Positions 47,255 through 57,876 are shown, counted from the first letter of the stretch. The stretch is 64,000 bases of DNA from Bin87 sp965203195 (GCA_965203195.1 OZ241860.1:3534001-3598000); one strand, 5' to 3'. The notes: generated by a model from the letters alone, not told the origin. Numbers and translations: made by a program.

Positions 47255-48582
47255 CAGCCGAAAACCTCAATCACGCGGTCTATGCCCTTGACCAGGGCGT
47301 CGATTTCGCCGGGGGTATTGTAGAAGGACAGGGAAGCCCGGGCGGTGGCCGGGATTTGGTAGCGCGCCATTACCGGCTGGGCGCAGTGGTGGCCGGTGCG
47401 GACGGCGATGCCCTCGGCGTCCAGGATGGTGCCGATGTCGTGGGGGTGGGCGCAGTCCATATGGAAGGACAGCACGCCGCCCCGGTGCCCGGCAGTGCCG
47501 ATGAGCCGCACGCCGTCAATGGCGGACAGCAGTTCGGCGCCGTACCGCATCAGGGCCTGTTCGTAGGCGGCGATGCGCGCCATGCCGATGTTTTCCAGGT
47601 ACTCAATGGCCGCGCCCAGCCCGATGGCGCCGGCGATGTCCGGCGTGCCGGCCTCAAACTTGTAGGGCAGCGTATTGTAGATGGTTTCCTCAAAGGTGAC
47701 GGAGCGGATCATCTCCCCGCCGGACTGGTAGGGGGGCATATCGTTGAGCAGGTCAGCCCGCCCCCAGAGAACGCCGATGCCGGTGGGCCCGTAGAGCTTG
47801 TGGCCGGAGAAGGTCATAAAGTCCACATCCAGGGCCTGCACATCAACGGGCAGATGGGGCGCCGACTGGGCGGCGTCAATCATCACCGGAACGCCCCGGG
47901 CGTGGGCCAGCTCGGCCATGGTCTGCACCGGATTGACCGTGCCCAGGGCGTTGGACTGGTGCACCACCGACACCAGGCGGGTGCGGTCGTTGAGCATACT
48001 TTCGTACTCGTCCAGCAGCAGCTCGCCCTCGTCGTTGAAGGGGATGACGCGCAGCCGGACGCCGATTTCCTGGCCCAGAATCTGCCAGGGCACGATGTTG
48101 GAATGGTGTTCCATGCCGGTGATGATGACCTCGTCGCCGGCGCGGAAATGCTTGCGTCCGTAGGAGTTGGCGACCAGGTTGAGGCCCTCGGTGGCGCCGC
48201 GCACGTAGATGATTTCATCGGCGGAGGGGGCGTTGATGAACCGGCGCACGGCCTCGCGGCCGGCCTCGAAGTCGTCGGTGGCGCGCTGGCTCAAGGTATG
48301 GACGCCCCGATGGACATTGGAGTTGTTATGCAGGTAATAGTTGGTGATGGCGTCAATGACGGCGCGGGGCTTCTGGGTGGTGGCGGCGTTGTCCAGATAG
48401 ACCAGCGGCTTGCCGTTAACCAGCTGGCGCAGCGCCGGAAAATCCTGCCGGATGCGTTCCGCGTCGATGCCGTTCAAGGCCGGGTCGTTCCGCGCGCCGG
48501 GAGCGTTGCCGGAACCGGGGGCATTCCCGGAGACAGGGGCATTGATGTTCGGGGCGGGGGACGCCCCCGTTGTGGCGCTCAC
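47254..48582 (-). CDS. sufS: Cysteine desulfurase SufS
   Basis: Predicted 442-residue PLP enzyme that takes sulfur from cysteine for Fe-S assembly. Lys262 in TFSGHKLYGPTG binds PLP and Cys400 in RTGHHCAQP is the persulfide site, in the short loop form of the SufS type. The N-terminal 40 residues are an extra Ala/Gly/Asn/Pro-rich stretch (VSGNAPGSGNAPGARN), not found in most SufS. The start overlaps the sufD stop by four bases (ATGA) and its own stop overlaps the sufU start, so translation is coupled. Confidence 0.93.
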   Translation of the reverse strand: MSATTGASPAPNINAPVSGNAPGSGNAPGARNDPALNGIDAERIRQDFPALRQLVNGKPLVYLDNAATTQKPRAVIDAITNYYLHNNSNVHRGVHTLSQRATDDFEAGREAVRRFINAPSADEIIYVRGATEGLNLVANSYGRKHFRAGDEVIITGMEHHSNIVPWQILGQEIGVRLRVIPFNDEGELLLDEYESMLNDRTRLVSVVHQSNALGTVNPVQTMAELAHARGVPVMIDAAQSAPHLPVDVQALDVDFMTFSGHKLYGPTGIGVLWGRADLLNDMPPYQSGGEMIRSVTFEETIYNTLPYKFEAGTPDIAGAIGLGAAIEYLENIGMARIAAYEQALMRYGAELLSAIDGVRLIGTAGHRGGVLSFHMDCAHPHDIGTILDAEGIAVRTGHHCAQPVMARYQIPATARASLSFYNTPGEIDALVKGIDRVIEVFG

Positions 48583-49988
48583 GAGCGGCCTCCCATGGGC
48601 AGCGAAATATGGGCATCGGGAATGGCGGCGCGGAACTCGGCGTCCAGATAATGGCGCAGGGGTTCCAGGGCCACGGTGTCAATGATTTCGCTGGCGAAAG
48701 CGTGGATGAGGATGCGGCTGGCGGTGGGCAGGTCCAGCCCCCGGCTGCGCATATAAAAGATGGTGTCGGCGTCAATATGCCCGGCGGTGGCGCCGTGCCC
48801 GCACTTTACGTCGTCGGCGTAGATGAGCAGGCTGGGCTTGCTGTCCACTTCGGCTTCGGGGGACAGCAGCAGGTTTTTGTCCGTCTGCTGGGCGTCGGTT
48901 TTCTGGGCGTCCTTGCGGACGGTGACATTGCCGCCGAACACGGCGCGGGACTGGCCGTCCAGAATGCCCTTGTAGAACAGGCGGCTGACGCCGTGAGGCC
49001 GGGCGTGGTCAATGTTGATGTAGTTGTCAATGTGCTGCTGCCCGGTGGTTAGATAAAGGCCGTTGAGGACGCATTCGGCCCCGGTTCCGTCCAGGGTTAC
49101 GCCGAAATCGTGGCGTCCCAGGGCGGCGCCGCGCGCGATGGCTACCGACGAAAAGCGGGAATCCCGGCATTGCAACGCCCGGCTGACGCCGATATGGTAG
49201 GCGTCCTGGCCCTCTTGCAGCAGCCGGTAATGTTCCACGCCGGCGTTTTCGCGGACATAGAATTCGGTCACGGCGTTGGTCAGGTAGCGGGCGTCATCCG
49301 GGCCGGCGTAGGTTTCAATCACGGTGACCCGGCTGCCGGGCTGGGCGTTGACCAGCGTGCGCGGGTGCGTGGCGCGGGGCAGTTCCCGTCCGGTGGTGAG
49401 ATAGACGATGTTGACCACGCCGCCGTCGGCGTTTGCGGGGATGTCGATGCCCACGCCGTCGCGGAGGAAGGCGGTGTTGAGGGCCACAAATCCGTCCTCG
49501 TCCGGCGGGGCGATGGCGCCGAGCAGCACTTCGCCCAGCCCTCGCTGGGCGTTGATGGCATCGGGCAGGGCGGCGATAATCATCGCCTCGGTATGGCCGC
49601 CTTTGGTGGGTATAGGAACGCGCAAGTTGGAGGAAAGACCGGGGGCAAAGACGCCGTCCACCAAAACGATGTTATGCCAGTCGCCGCGCCAGGGCGCGCG
49701 GGCGGGCAAAGCGGCGGGGCCGAGGCCGGCGGCGTTCACCGGCAGCGGCGGCTGCGGCACGGCGAAAGCGGCGCGGGCCACAGGCGCGATGTTGGTGTAC
49801 TTCCAGGGCTCGTTGCCCCGCCGCGCGGTGGGCAGGCCGAGACGCTGGAAGGCGTCCCAGCCGCGCCGCCGCAAGTCGGGCACGGACAAGGGCGTGCCCA
49901 GAGGGGACTGGGCGGCGTAGGCGGCGGCGTAGTGGGGATAGGCGTCCGCGGGCGCCGGGGTAGTAGCTGCGGGGGCGGTAGTAGTCAT
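48579..49988 (-). CDS. sufD: SufD, Fe-S scaffold component
   Basis: Predicted 469-residue SufD, partner of SufB and SufC in the scaffold complex. The beta-helix core and C-terminal family motifs are seen: LLLSPEAEVDSKPSLLIYADDVKCGHGATAGHID and IFYMRSRGL. The N-terminal region has RRGNEPWKYTNIAPVAR. Its start overlaps the stop of a small upstream frame by four bases, and its stop overlaps sufS. Length is in the usual range (about 430-470). Confidence 0.92.
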   Translation of the reverse strand: MTTTAPAATTPAPADAYPHYAAAYAAQSPLGTPLSVPDLRRRGWDAFQRLGLPTARRGNEPWKYTNIAPVARAAFAVPQPPLPVNAAGLGPAALPARAPWRGDWHNIVLVDGVFAPGLSSNLRVPIPTKGGHTEAMIIAALPDAINAQRGLGEVLLGAIAPPDEDGFVALNTAFLRDGVGIDIPANADGGVVNIVYLTTGRELPRATHPRTLVNAQPGSRVTVIETYAGPDDARYLTNAVTEFYVRENAGVEHYRLLQEGQDAYHIGVSRALQCRDSRFSSVAIARGAALGRHDFGVTLDGTGAECVLNGLYLTTGQQHIDNYINIDHARPHGVSRLFYKGILDGQSRAVFGGNVTVRKDAQKTDAQQTDKNLLLSPEAEVDSKPSLLIYADDVKCGHGATAGHIDADTIFYMRSRGLDLPTASRILIHAFASEIIDTVALEPLRHYLDAEFRAAIPDAHISLPMGGRS

Positions 49989-50200
49989 TCCGTCTGCTCG
50001 GTGGTTGGGGGAGTGATGGCGTTATGCCGTTGCTGCTGGCGGAAGCCGGCGGGCGGCTGCGGCTGGCGAAGCCAATACAGCATCCGGTCGATGTAGGCGG
50101 CTACGCTTTGGAGGCCCCGCCGGAGGTATAAGTCGTGGCTGTCGCCGCTGTAGTTGTCGCCGTCGTAAAAGCCGGCGCGCCGGTTCTGCGCCACGCGCAA
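49985..50200 (-). CDS. Small unknown protein between sufC and sufD
   Basis: A frame of up to 71 residues that ends in an ATGA overlap with sufD, indicating translation. It contains NRRAGFYDGDNYSGDSHDLYLRRGLQSVAAYIDRMLYWL, a plausible helical segment, then a Gln/Pro-rich tail. I recognise no family. The start is uncertain: TTG at 50200 is used because no ATG lies upstream in frame, and the frame continues to sufC's stop. The gap between sufC (stop 50310) and sufD is about 320 bases, larger than the other suf junctions, which supports an inserted gene. Confidence 0.45.
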   Translation of the reverse strand: MRVAQNRRAGFYDGDNYSGDSHDLYLRRGLQSVAAYIDRMLYWLRQPQPPAGFRQQQRHNAITPPTTEQTE

Positions 50201-50309
50201 GCAGACGTCCGGATCCGCATTGCGACTGCCTTGGGGCCGGTTGCGAACCAGCGCGCTGCATAATTCCGGCGCTGCGCCGGCAGGCGAGGGCAGTCCGCAG
50301 CTGGCGTCA

Positions 50310-51137
50310 TCATGGGCGGGCCGTTTCGGGGCGGGCCGCTTCGGCTTCCTCGCGCACCCAGTCGTAGCCCTGCGCTTCCAGGCGTTCCGCCAGCTCCGGG
50401 CCGCCGCTGCGGACGATGCGCCCGTCCACCAGCACGTGCACCCGGTCAGGGCTGATGTAGTTGAGGATGCGCTGGTAATGAGTAACCACCACGGTGGCGT
50501 TGTCCGGGCGGCGCAGCCGGTTCACTCCGTCGGCCACAATCCGCAGGGCATCAATGTCCAGGCCGGAGTCCGTTTCGTCCAGCAGGGCCAGCGTGGGTTC
50601 CAGCAGGGCCATTTGCAGCACTTCGTTGCGCTTCTTTTCGCCGCCGGAAAAGCCCTCGTTCACGGAACGGCGCACCAGTTCCGGGTCGATTTCCACTTCG
50701 GCGACTTTGCTCCGCAACAGGCGGTCGAACTCCCGCGCGCCCATTTCCTCCTGCCCCCGGTGGACGCGGCCGGCGTCCACGGCCGCCTTGAGGAACTGCC
50801 AGGCGCGGACGCCGGGCAATTCCACGGGGTACTGGAAAGCCAGAAAGACGCCCTCCCGGGCCCGGTCCTCCGGCTCCATAGCCAGCAGGTTCAGCCCCCG
50901 GTAGGTGGCTTGGCCGCCGGTGACTTCGTACTCCGGCCGGCCGGCCAGGGTATTGGCCAGGGTGCTTTTGCCGGAGCCGTTGGGGCCCATAATGGCGTGG
51001 ACTTCGCCGGGGCGCACGGTGAGGTTCACGCCCTGCAAAATCTCCTGTTCGTCAATGGACACGCGCAGGTCGCGCACTTCCAGAATGGGGCCATCGATTG
51101 CTTGCGTAGCGGTTGCGGTCATCGTAGTTTCCGACAT
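50310..51137 (-). CDS. sufC: SufC, Fe-S scaffold ATPase
   Basis: Predicted 275-residue ABC-type ATPase that powers the SufBCD scaffold. Walker A is GPNGSGKST (51-59), the signature is FSGGEKKR (163-170), Walker B is LALLDETD (183-190) and the switch histidine is His220 (VVTHYQRIL). DETDSGLD is the SufC form. GGAGA lies close to the ATG. It starts 51 bases after the sufB stop. The C-terminal residues EEAEAARPETARP are a short extension. Confidence 0.94.
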   Translation of the reverse strand: MSETTMTATATQAIDGPILEVRDLRVSIDEQEILQGVNLTVRPGEVHAIMGPNGSGKSTLANTLAGRPEYEVTGGQATYRGLNLLAMEPEDRAREGVFLAFQYPVELPGVRAWQFLKAAVDAGRVHRGQEEMGAREFDRLLRSKVAEVEIDPELVRRSVNEGFSGGEKKRNEVLQMALLEPTLALLDETDSGLDIDALRIVADGVNRLRRPDNATVVVTHYQRILNYISPDRVHVLVDGRIVRSGGPELAERLEAQGYDWVREEAEAARPETARP

Positions 51138-51188
51138 TCTCCTGTTCCGCCGTCAAAATCTGCGTCGGCCGTGATGCCGGCCGCCCGG

Positions 51189-52709
<1,521 letters not shown>

Positions 52710-52815
52710 CAGACGGAAGTCCTCCGGCGCCGGCGGCGATTTGGTTGGCGGCGACCGCTTGCCGGCGCATGGGAATGGGGTTGGGGGCTATTCCCGACCG
52801 TTAAGGTCAACAATT

Positions 52816-52845
52816 ATCCTAGACCAGCGGAGGGGGTTCTGTCAA
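52816..52845 (-). promoter_or_regulatory. Candidate suf operon promoter with operator-like repeats
   Basis: On the minus strand TTGACA (52845-52840) is followed after 18 bases by TAGGAT (52821-52816). Just downstream (52796-52826) are three GGTC/GACC half sites, including GACC-GTTAA-GGTC and a second GACC, which could bind a repressor such as an Rrf2- or SufR-type regulator. No regulator gene is next to the operon. Identification rests on position and pattern only. Confidence 0.5.
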
Positions 52846-53039
52846 TGCCGGCCGGCGGGCGGGCCGGGCAGCGTTTTCACGGGCAGCGTTTTCAATCGGG
52901 CGGTTTGACATTTGCCCGTCAATCCGGCTGACGCCGGCATCCGCATCGGCCCCATCCGCCTGCCCGCATTCCGGCCCCTGCCGGCGCCCGACGCGCCTCA
53001 ATCCCGGCCCGGCGCCCAATCCGCCCGCCGGAATTTTAA

Positions 53040-53552
53040 AAATCGCCGCCATTTATGACACCCACCCCCTTGTGCCTTGAACATCCGTACTGCTAACCTC
53101 AAACACGGATGCGGCAACCCGCCCGGCGACCAGGGGACAGCTGCCCCGACCGCCATCCGACCAGGCCCACGACGCGGACGCGCGCCCCAAGCCCAGGCGG
53201 ACACCAGCACTGCCCACCCACCGGATCCGATCCGTAGCTCTCAACCGCGTCACGCCACCATCGGGGAAAAACCTTTCGGGCTAACCAAACGGGCCTCCAG
53301 GAAACGGCCTAACCCTTGTCGGAACCCCATTTCAGCTGGTCCTGCTTCGTCGCTGTATGACTTGTACGGCCCGTGTAGTTCTGTGCCAGCCAGCGGGTGT
53401 CACCACCGCCCCGTGCCGGAAACGACGGCCCTCAAAAAGCTGCCGCTCCGGGACACGGAAAACTAGGACGAAATTCGCTTTTACGCTCTCAGGCCGTAGC
53501 GCCGACAACCTGGAACCCCAAAGGCCAGCCCGAGCCTTCCCCGATGCCTTCA
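53040..53552 (+). repeat. Dispersed ~0.5-kb non-coding repeat, full copy 2
   Basis: Matches 20915-21462 over its whole length in the same orientation. Shared stretches include GATGCGGCAACCCGCCCGGC, GCGTCACGCCACCATCGGGG, CCTAACCCTTGTCGGAACC and AGGCCGTAGCGCCGACAACC. Indels break any common reading frame. It lies in the 1.2-kb gap between the sufB promoter and the CoA-transferase. A short frame with an AAAGGAG site follows, as in copy 1. Confidence 0.8.
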
Positions 53553-53614
53553 TCTTGCCAACTGCCACTTACCAATCGTCAATCGCCCACCCATCGGAAA
53601 GGAGCCGACTTCCC

Positions 53615-53698
53615 ATGACAACCGCCCGCCCGCCGCCCCTTGCCGCGGCGCCTCCCCGGCCCGTCGGAACCGCCCTCGTGACCGTAACCGCCTCGTAA
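53615..53698 (+). CDS. Possible 27-residue peptide after the dispersed repeat
   Basis: A short frame MTTARPPPLAAAPPRPVGTA... of 27 residues preceded by GAAAGGAG. It has no recognised similarity. It occupies the same place relative to repeat copy 2 as the 310-residue gene does relative to copy 1, so it may be a truncated relative or only a chance frame. The 190 bases after it hold a REP-like motif (about 53777) and no gene. Confidence 0.25.
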   Translation: MTTARPPPLAAAPPRPVGTALVTVTAS

Positions 53699-53891
53699 AT
53701 CAAGGCGCGTCGGCGCATCAGGGCCCGACGGCAGGCGCATTGTGCCGTCGCCCCGGCGGCACAGCATAATCACCCGTCAGTCCGGTGAAAGCCGGCACCC
53801 GGGCATCCGCACCGCCGGCTGCTCCGCAGCCATAAGCGCTTGCCCCGGATGCCGGCCCCGACCGGAACGACGGGTGATTTGGCGGCAGGGG

Positions 53892-56264
53892 CTAGGCCGA
53901 CAACGCCGCCGCCGGCCGGTCCAAAGCCGCCCCGGCAGCCTTCAGGCCGGCAATCTCCCCCGGCGAATACCCCGCTTCCGCCAGTATCTCATCAGTGTGC
54001 AACCCGAAGTAGGGCGCCGGCGCCCCCAGACGCGGCGGGGTGCCCGACAGCCGCGCCGTGGGCCCGGAATGATCCACGCTGCCCCACACCGGATGCTCGC
54101 GGGTCACGATGAAGCCGGCTTCACGCACCGCCGGATCATCCCGGTAGTCCTCCATGGTCAGGTTGGGCGCCACCGACACGCCCGCGGCCGGCAGCCGCCG
54201 CAACCAGTGCGCCACCGGCTGCTGCCCGATGACGCGCGCAATGGCGGCCACCTGCATATCCTCCGGGAAATGCTGGCTGCCGGCGTGTCCCATCATCGCC
54301 AGCATCGCGCGGAAGGCGAAATCGTCGGGGCAGTGCAGGTACAGCCAGCCGTCCGCCGCCTGGTAGAGGCGCGAAGCGGGGGAGTAGCCCCGCACCCCCA
54401 CGCCCTCCGGCTCCTCCCGCCGGTAGCCCTCATAGTCCAGGAAGTAGGGCGACTGGAGCAGGCCGGCCGTCAGCGCCAGCCCGCTGTCCACCGACTGGCC
54501 TTGCCCGGTGCGGTTGCGCTCGTGCAGCGCCAGCGCCACCGCGTACGCCCCCATCAGCCCGGTGCCGTAGTCATTCACGGCGTAGGGCGCCAGCATCGGA
54601 GCGCCGTCCCGCCCCCCGCGCCGCACCTGCATCCCGCTGGTGCCTTGCGCCAGCTGCTCCCAGCCGGCCCGTTCCGACCAGGGGCCATCGTACCCGAAAG
54701 CATTCAGCGAAGCGTACACAATGTCCGGCTTGACCTTCTTGACCGCCTCGTACCCCAGGCCCAGCCGTTCCATAGCCGACTTGCGGTTGTTCTCCACAAT
54801 GACATCGGCGGTCGCCGCCAGTTTCCAGAAAACGGCCCGCCCCTCCTCGGTCTTGAGGTTGAGCAGAATGCTGCGCTTGCCCCGGTTGACATCGATATAC
54901 CCCACCGGGTCCAGGATGCGGGTCGGGTCATCGATTTTGATGACATCGGCGCCGAACTCCCCCAGGGTGCGTCCGCAGGTAGGCCCGGCCAGGATGATGC
55001 ACAGGTCAAGGACGCGGACGCCTTGCAAAGCCGAGGCAATGTCGCCATTGCCGTTGTTGCTGTTTCCATTGCTTTTGGCAGCCGGGCGGGCCGCAACGGC
55101 GTCCACCTCGGCCAGAACGGCGTCGGTATGCTCGCCAAGCCGGGGCGCGCGGCCCCGGATGGCGCCGGGAGTGCCGCGCAGACGCGCCTGCACCCCGGGC
55201 TGTTTCATCCGCCCGTGTTCGGCATCGTCCACTTCCACCACCATTTTGCCGGCCACGGCGTGCTCGTGAACCAGCCATTCGTCCACCGTTTTGCAGACGG
55301 TGCAGGCGCCCCCCTGGGCGTTGATGTCCGCTTCCCACTGCCAGGCGCTGCGCTCCCGGAACATCGCGGCGAAACGCTCCTGCCAAAGCGCCAGCGTGGC
55401 CTCATCCACCGGCCGCCCGAACAGGGGCGCCACTTCCTCAATCCATTCCTCCCGCCCGGCGGCGGTCAGCGTCTGCCGGGCAAAGCGCTCAAACATCCCG
55501 TGATGATAAATCCAGCGCCCGTCGGCGCACTGGTAGGGATGCGACATCACCGTGCGGGGGAAGTCAAACTGGTCAACATACTCGTACCCGTTGAACCTGA
55601 TGATGCGGCTGCCCATCGCCGTGAACATAGCCGAATGCAGGGGAACCTCAATCCGCTGCCCCCGCCCGCTCCGGTGGCGCGCGTTGAGGGCCATGCCCAC
55701 CGACACCGACCCGATGATAGCGGCGAAAGTGCTGGCAATGGGCAGGGGCGTGAACAGCGGTTCGCCCGCGCTGGCGTCCGTTTCCGGGTAGAGGCCGGTC
55801 TGCGCGCTGATGACCGGATCCCAGCCGGCCTGGCTGCGGGCCGGGTGTTCGGCGCCATAGCCGGGCAGAGCGCAGTAAATGAGGCCGGGGTTGGCGGCGG
55901 CCAGCTCCTCGTACCCGATGCCCAGCCGTTCCGCCACGCCGGGCCGGAAGTTCTCAATAACCACATCGGCGCTGGCCGCCAGCCGCCGGGCGGCGCCCTG
56001 CCCGGCGTCGGTTTTCAGATCCAGAACCACGGAGCGTTTGCCCCGGTTCCAGGTGGCGAAGGCCGGTTGGGAACGGGCGGGATCGCCGCCATCAGGCCGT
56101 TCTACCTTGATGACATGAGCCCCCTGGTCGCCCAGCAGCATCCCCAGCATAGGCCCCGGTACATACTGGCCGAACTCTACAACGTGAATGTCGCGCAGCG
56201 CCCCCGCGGAGGCGGCGTTGCCGGCGTTGCCGTTGGTAGTGGCGTTGCCGTTGGTGGTGGTCAT
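53892..56264 (-). CDS. Fused tandem CaiB/BaiF CoA-transferase
   Basis: Predicted 790-residue protein containing two class III CoA-transferase domains in one chain. Domain 1 (about 22-395) starts LRDIHVVEFGQYVPGPM and has GWDPVISAQTG with Asp149 at the catalytic position. An Asn/Gly linker (KSNGNSNNGNGD, about 398-408) joins it to domain 2 (412-790), which starts LQGVRVLDLCIILAGPTCG and has RAGWEQLAQGTSGM with Glu536 there. Class III enzymes are intertwined dimers, so a fused pair could form a pseudo-dimer with one altered active site. The chosen ATG has AGGAG seven bases upstream; the Asn/Gly/Thr-rich N-terminus resembles the linker. Confidence 0.88.
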   Translation of the reverse strand: MTTTNGNATTNGNAGNAASAGALRDIHVVEFGQYVPGPMLGMLLGDQGAHVIKVERPDGGDPARSQPAFATWNRGKRSVVLDLKTDAGQGAARRLAASADVVIENFRPGVAERLGIGYEELAAANPGLIYCALPGYGAEHPARSQAGWDPVISAQTGLYPETDASAGEPLFTPLPIASTFAAIIGSVSVGMALNARHRSGRGQRIEVPLHSAMFTAMGSRIIRFNGYEYVDQFDFPRTVMSHPYQCADGRWIYHHGMFERFARQTLTAAGREEWIEEVAPLFGRPVDEATLALWQERFAAMFRERSAWQWEADINAQGGACTVCKTVDEWLVHEHAVAGKMVVEVDDAEHGRMKQPGVQARLRGTPGAIRGRAPRLGEHTDAVLAEVDAVAARPAAKSNGNSNNGNGDIASALQGVRVLDLCIILAGPTCGRTLGEFGADVIKIDDPTRILDPVGYIDVNRGKRSILLNLKTEEGRAVFWKLAATADVIVENNRKSAMERLGLGYEAVKKVKPDIVYASLNAFGYDGPWSERAGWEQLAQGTSGMQVRRGGRDGAPMLAPYAVNDYGTGLMGAYAVALALHERNRTGQGQSVDSGLALTAGLLQSPYFLDYEGYRREEPEGVGVRGYSPASRLYQAADGWLYLHCPDDFAFRAMLAMMGHAGSQHFPEDMQVAAIARVIGQQPVAHWLRRLPAAGVSVAPNLTMEDYRDDPAVREAGFIVTREHPVWGSVDHSGPTARLSGTPPRLGAPAPYFGLHTDEILAEAGYSPGEIAGLKAAGAALDRPAAALSA

Positions 56265-56268
56265 TGCA

Positions 56269-56712
56269 TTACTCCTTGCCATCAGGATTTTCGGGCGGCG
56301 GCGGCGGTTCCCCAACGGGAATGCCCTGCTCAACCTGCTGCTGGTACCATTCCCGCCAGCGGACATCATTTTCAACGCGGCCCCGGGCGATGTTCCGGGC
56401 GCGGAGCTTGTTGGTTTGCTGTTCCAGCCAGTGCGCCAGCATAGTCAGTACCTTTACCCCTCGGAGGATGAGAAATGCCGAGACGGCGGCGACAGAAAAC
56501 ACTACCGCCATCACTATGATAACCGAAATGATGGCCTCAGTGACCGCCCAGCCGAAAATCTGGTGCAGAACGGCGACGACGAAACCCATCGCGGACAGGA
56601 TGCTGAAAATCGTCAGCCACGCCCGGCCCCAGCCGGCGGGTATCTCCCAAACGCTCCTCTGTTCCGGGCGCGGAAGGCGAAGGTCGTCATTGCGCTCGTC
56701 GTCCAATGTCAT
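56269..56712 (-). CDS. Small membrane protein with C-terminal W-rich tail
   Basis: Predicted 147-residue protein of unknown function with two hydrophobic segments (about residues 32-54 and 60-84), a basic region KLRARNIARGR and the tail RWREWYQQQVEQGIPVGEPPPPPENPDGKE. The tail resembles that of the protein at 31650-32177. GGAGG is only one base from the ATG at 56712 but seven from a TTG two codons downstream, so the true start may be that TTG. It ends five bases before the start of the fused CoA-transferase and overlaps nothing, suggesting cotranscription with it. Confidence 0.68.
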   Translation of the reverse strand: MTLDDERNDDLRLPRPEQRSVWEIPAGWGRAWLTIFSILSAMGFVVAVLHQIFGWAVTEAIISVIIVMAVVFSVAAVSAFLILRGVKVLTMLAHWLEQQTNKLRARNIARGRVENDVRWREWYQQQVEQGIPVGEPPPPPENPDGKE

Positions 56713-56726
56713 TCCTCCACCCGGCG

Positions 56727-57863
56727 TCAGCCGGCGGCTGCGAAGCGCGCCGGATCGCACCCCTCTAGGCTGATGCCAGTTTGCCCGCCGGCGATCAGAT
56801 CCGCAATCCCCCGCCCCATGGCCGGCCCCAGCAGAATGCCCTTCTTCTGCCCGCCGGCGCTGATATAGGCGTTTTCCCAGCCCGGAGCGCGCCCCACAAT
56901 GGGCATCCAGTCCGGCGTCAACGGACGCAGGCAGGCCGTGTGCAACGCCACCGCCGCCGCCGCCAGCGACGGCATCAAACGCGTCGCCATTTTGATAATC
57001 AGGGCGCGGGCTTCGTCAGTGAGCGACAGGTCAAACCCGGCGTCCTCCTCGGTGGAACCGCACCAGATGAGGCCGTCGGTTTTGGCGTACATTGAGCTGC
57101 CGCCGCCAATCAGTTCGTAGGCCAGACCGGCGCCGTTGGGCGGCTGCAGCCGGATAATCTGCCCCTTGAGCGGGTCAACGGGAATGGCGGTGTCCAGCCA
57201 CTGCTCGGCGGCGCGGCACCAGGGGCCGGCGGCGATCAGCAGCGCGCCGCAGGGAATTTCCCCGCCGTCGGACAGCGCCACCGACTCCACCCGGCCGTGC
57301 CCCAGCCGCAGGCCCACCGCGCTGGCGGAGCAGACCACCGCGCCCCGCTTTTCGGCGGCGGCGGCCAGCGCCCGCGTGAATTCCATCCCGTCCAGGGCCC
57401 CGTTGCCCCTGGCGTGCACGCCGGCGATAATCTCCGGCGACAGGCGCGGCTCCAGGGCCAGGGCATCCTCCCGTTCCAGCCACTCGGCGGCAAAGCCCGG
57501 TTCCGATGCGCCGTTGAAAGTCCCCAGCGTGGCCCGCAGTTCCGGCAGCTCCGCTTCGTCAAAGGCCACTTTGACAATAGAGCTGATGCGCCCGTGGTAA
57601 TCAATGCCCGTTTCGGCGGGCAGGGCGTCCCAAAGCTGCCGGTGCAGCCGGAAGGACTGCAACGCCATCGGCAGCAGGGCCGGCCAGCCGTGTCCCTCCA
57701 GCGGATTGAGGCCGCCCGCGTTGTAGCCGGAAGCTTTCGCGCCAATGCCCTCCCGCTCAATGATAGTGGCCCGCACGCCGCGCTCCGCCAGATAGTAGGC
57801 GGCGGCGGAACCGGCAATGCCCCCGCCGATGATTGCCACATCGGTTGCCTGATATGTCGTCAT
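56727..57863 (-). CDS. FAD-dependent oxidoreductase, DadA/glycine oxidase type
   Basis: Predicted 378-residue flavoprotein of the DAO family. The dinucleotide motif is VAIIGGGIAGSAAAYYLAERG near the N-terminus, GIGAKASGYNAGGLNP follows, and ISAGGQKKGILLGPAMG near the end is typical of glycine/sarcosine/D-amino-acid oxidases. It would oxidise an amine or amino acid, passing electrons to FAD and then oxygen or a carrier. The start at 57863 is chosen because AGGA lies eight bases upstream. It is first of a minus-strand group with the membrane protein and the fused CoA-transferase; a promoter for the divergent gene lies just upstream. Confidence 0.87.
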   Translation of the reverse strand: MTTYQATDVAIIGGGIAGSAAAYYLAERGVRATIIEREGIGAKASGYNAGGLNPLEGHGWPALLPMALQSFRLHRQLWDALPAETGIDYHGRISSIVKVAFDEAELPELRATLGTFNGASEPGFAAEWLEREDALALEPRLSPEIIAGVHARGNGALDGMEFTRALAAAAEKRGAVVCSASAVGLRLGHGRVESVALSDGGEIPCGALLIAAGPWCRAAEQWLDTAIPVDPLKGQIIRLQPPNGAGLAYELIGGGSSMYAKTDGLIWCGSTEEDAGFDLSLTDEARALIIKMATRLMPSLAAAAVALHTACLRPLTPDWMPIVGRAPGWENAYISAGGQKKGILLGPAMGRGIADLIAGGQTGISLEGCDPARFAAAG

Positions 57864-57876
57864 TTTCGCCATCCTG

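Noticed and set aside
52796..52826. Assignment of the GACC/GGTC array as a SufR site
   Set aside because: The known SufR pattern (CAAC-N6-GTTG) is not present; only a generic operator-like arrangement can be claimed.
53742..56444. A 900-codon open frame on the plus strand
   Set aside because: It lies opposite the fused CoA-transferase, has no recognisable motifs, a composition typical of antisense GC-rich frames, and no ribosome binding site.
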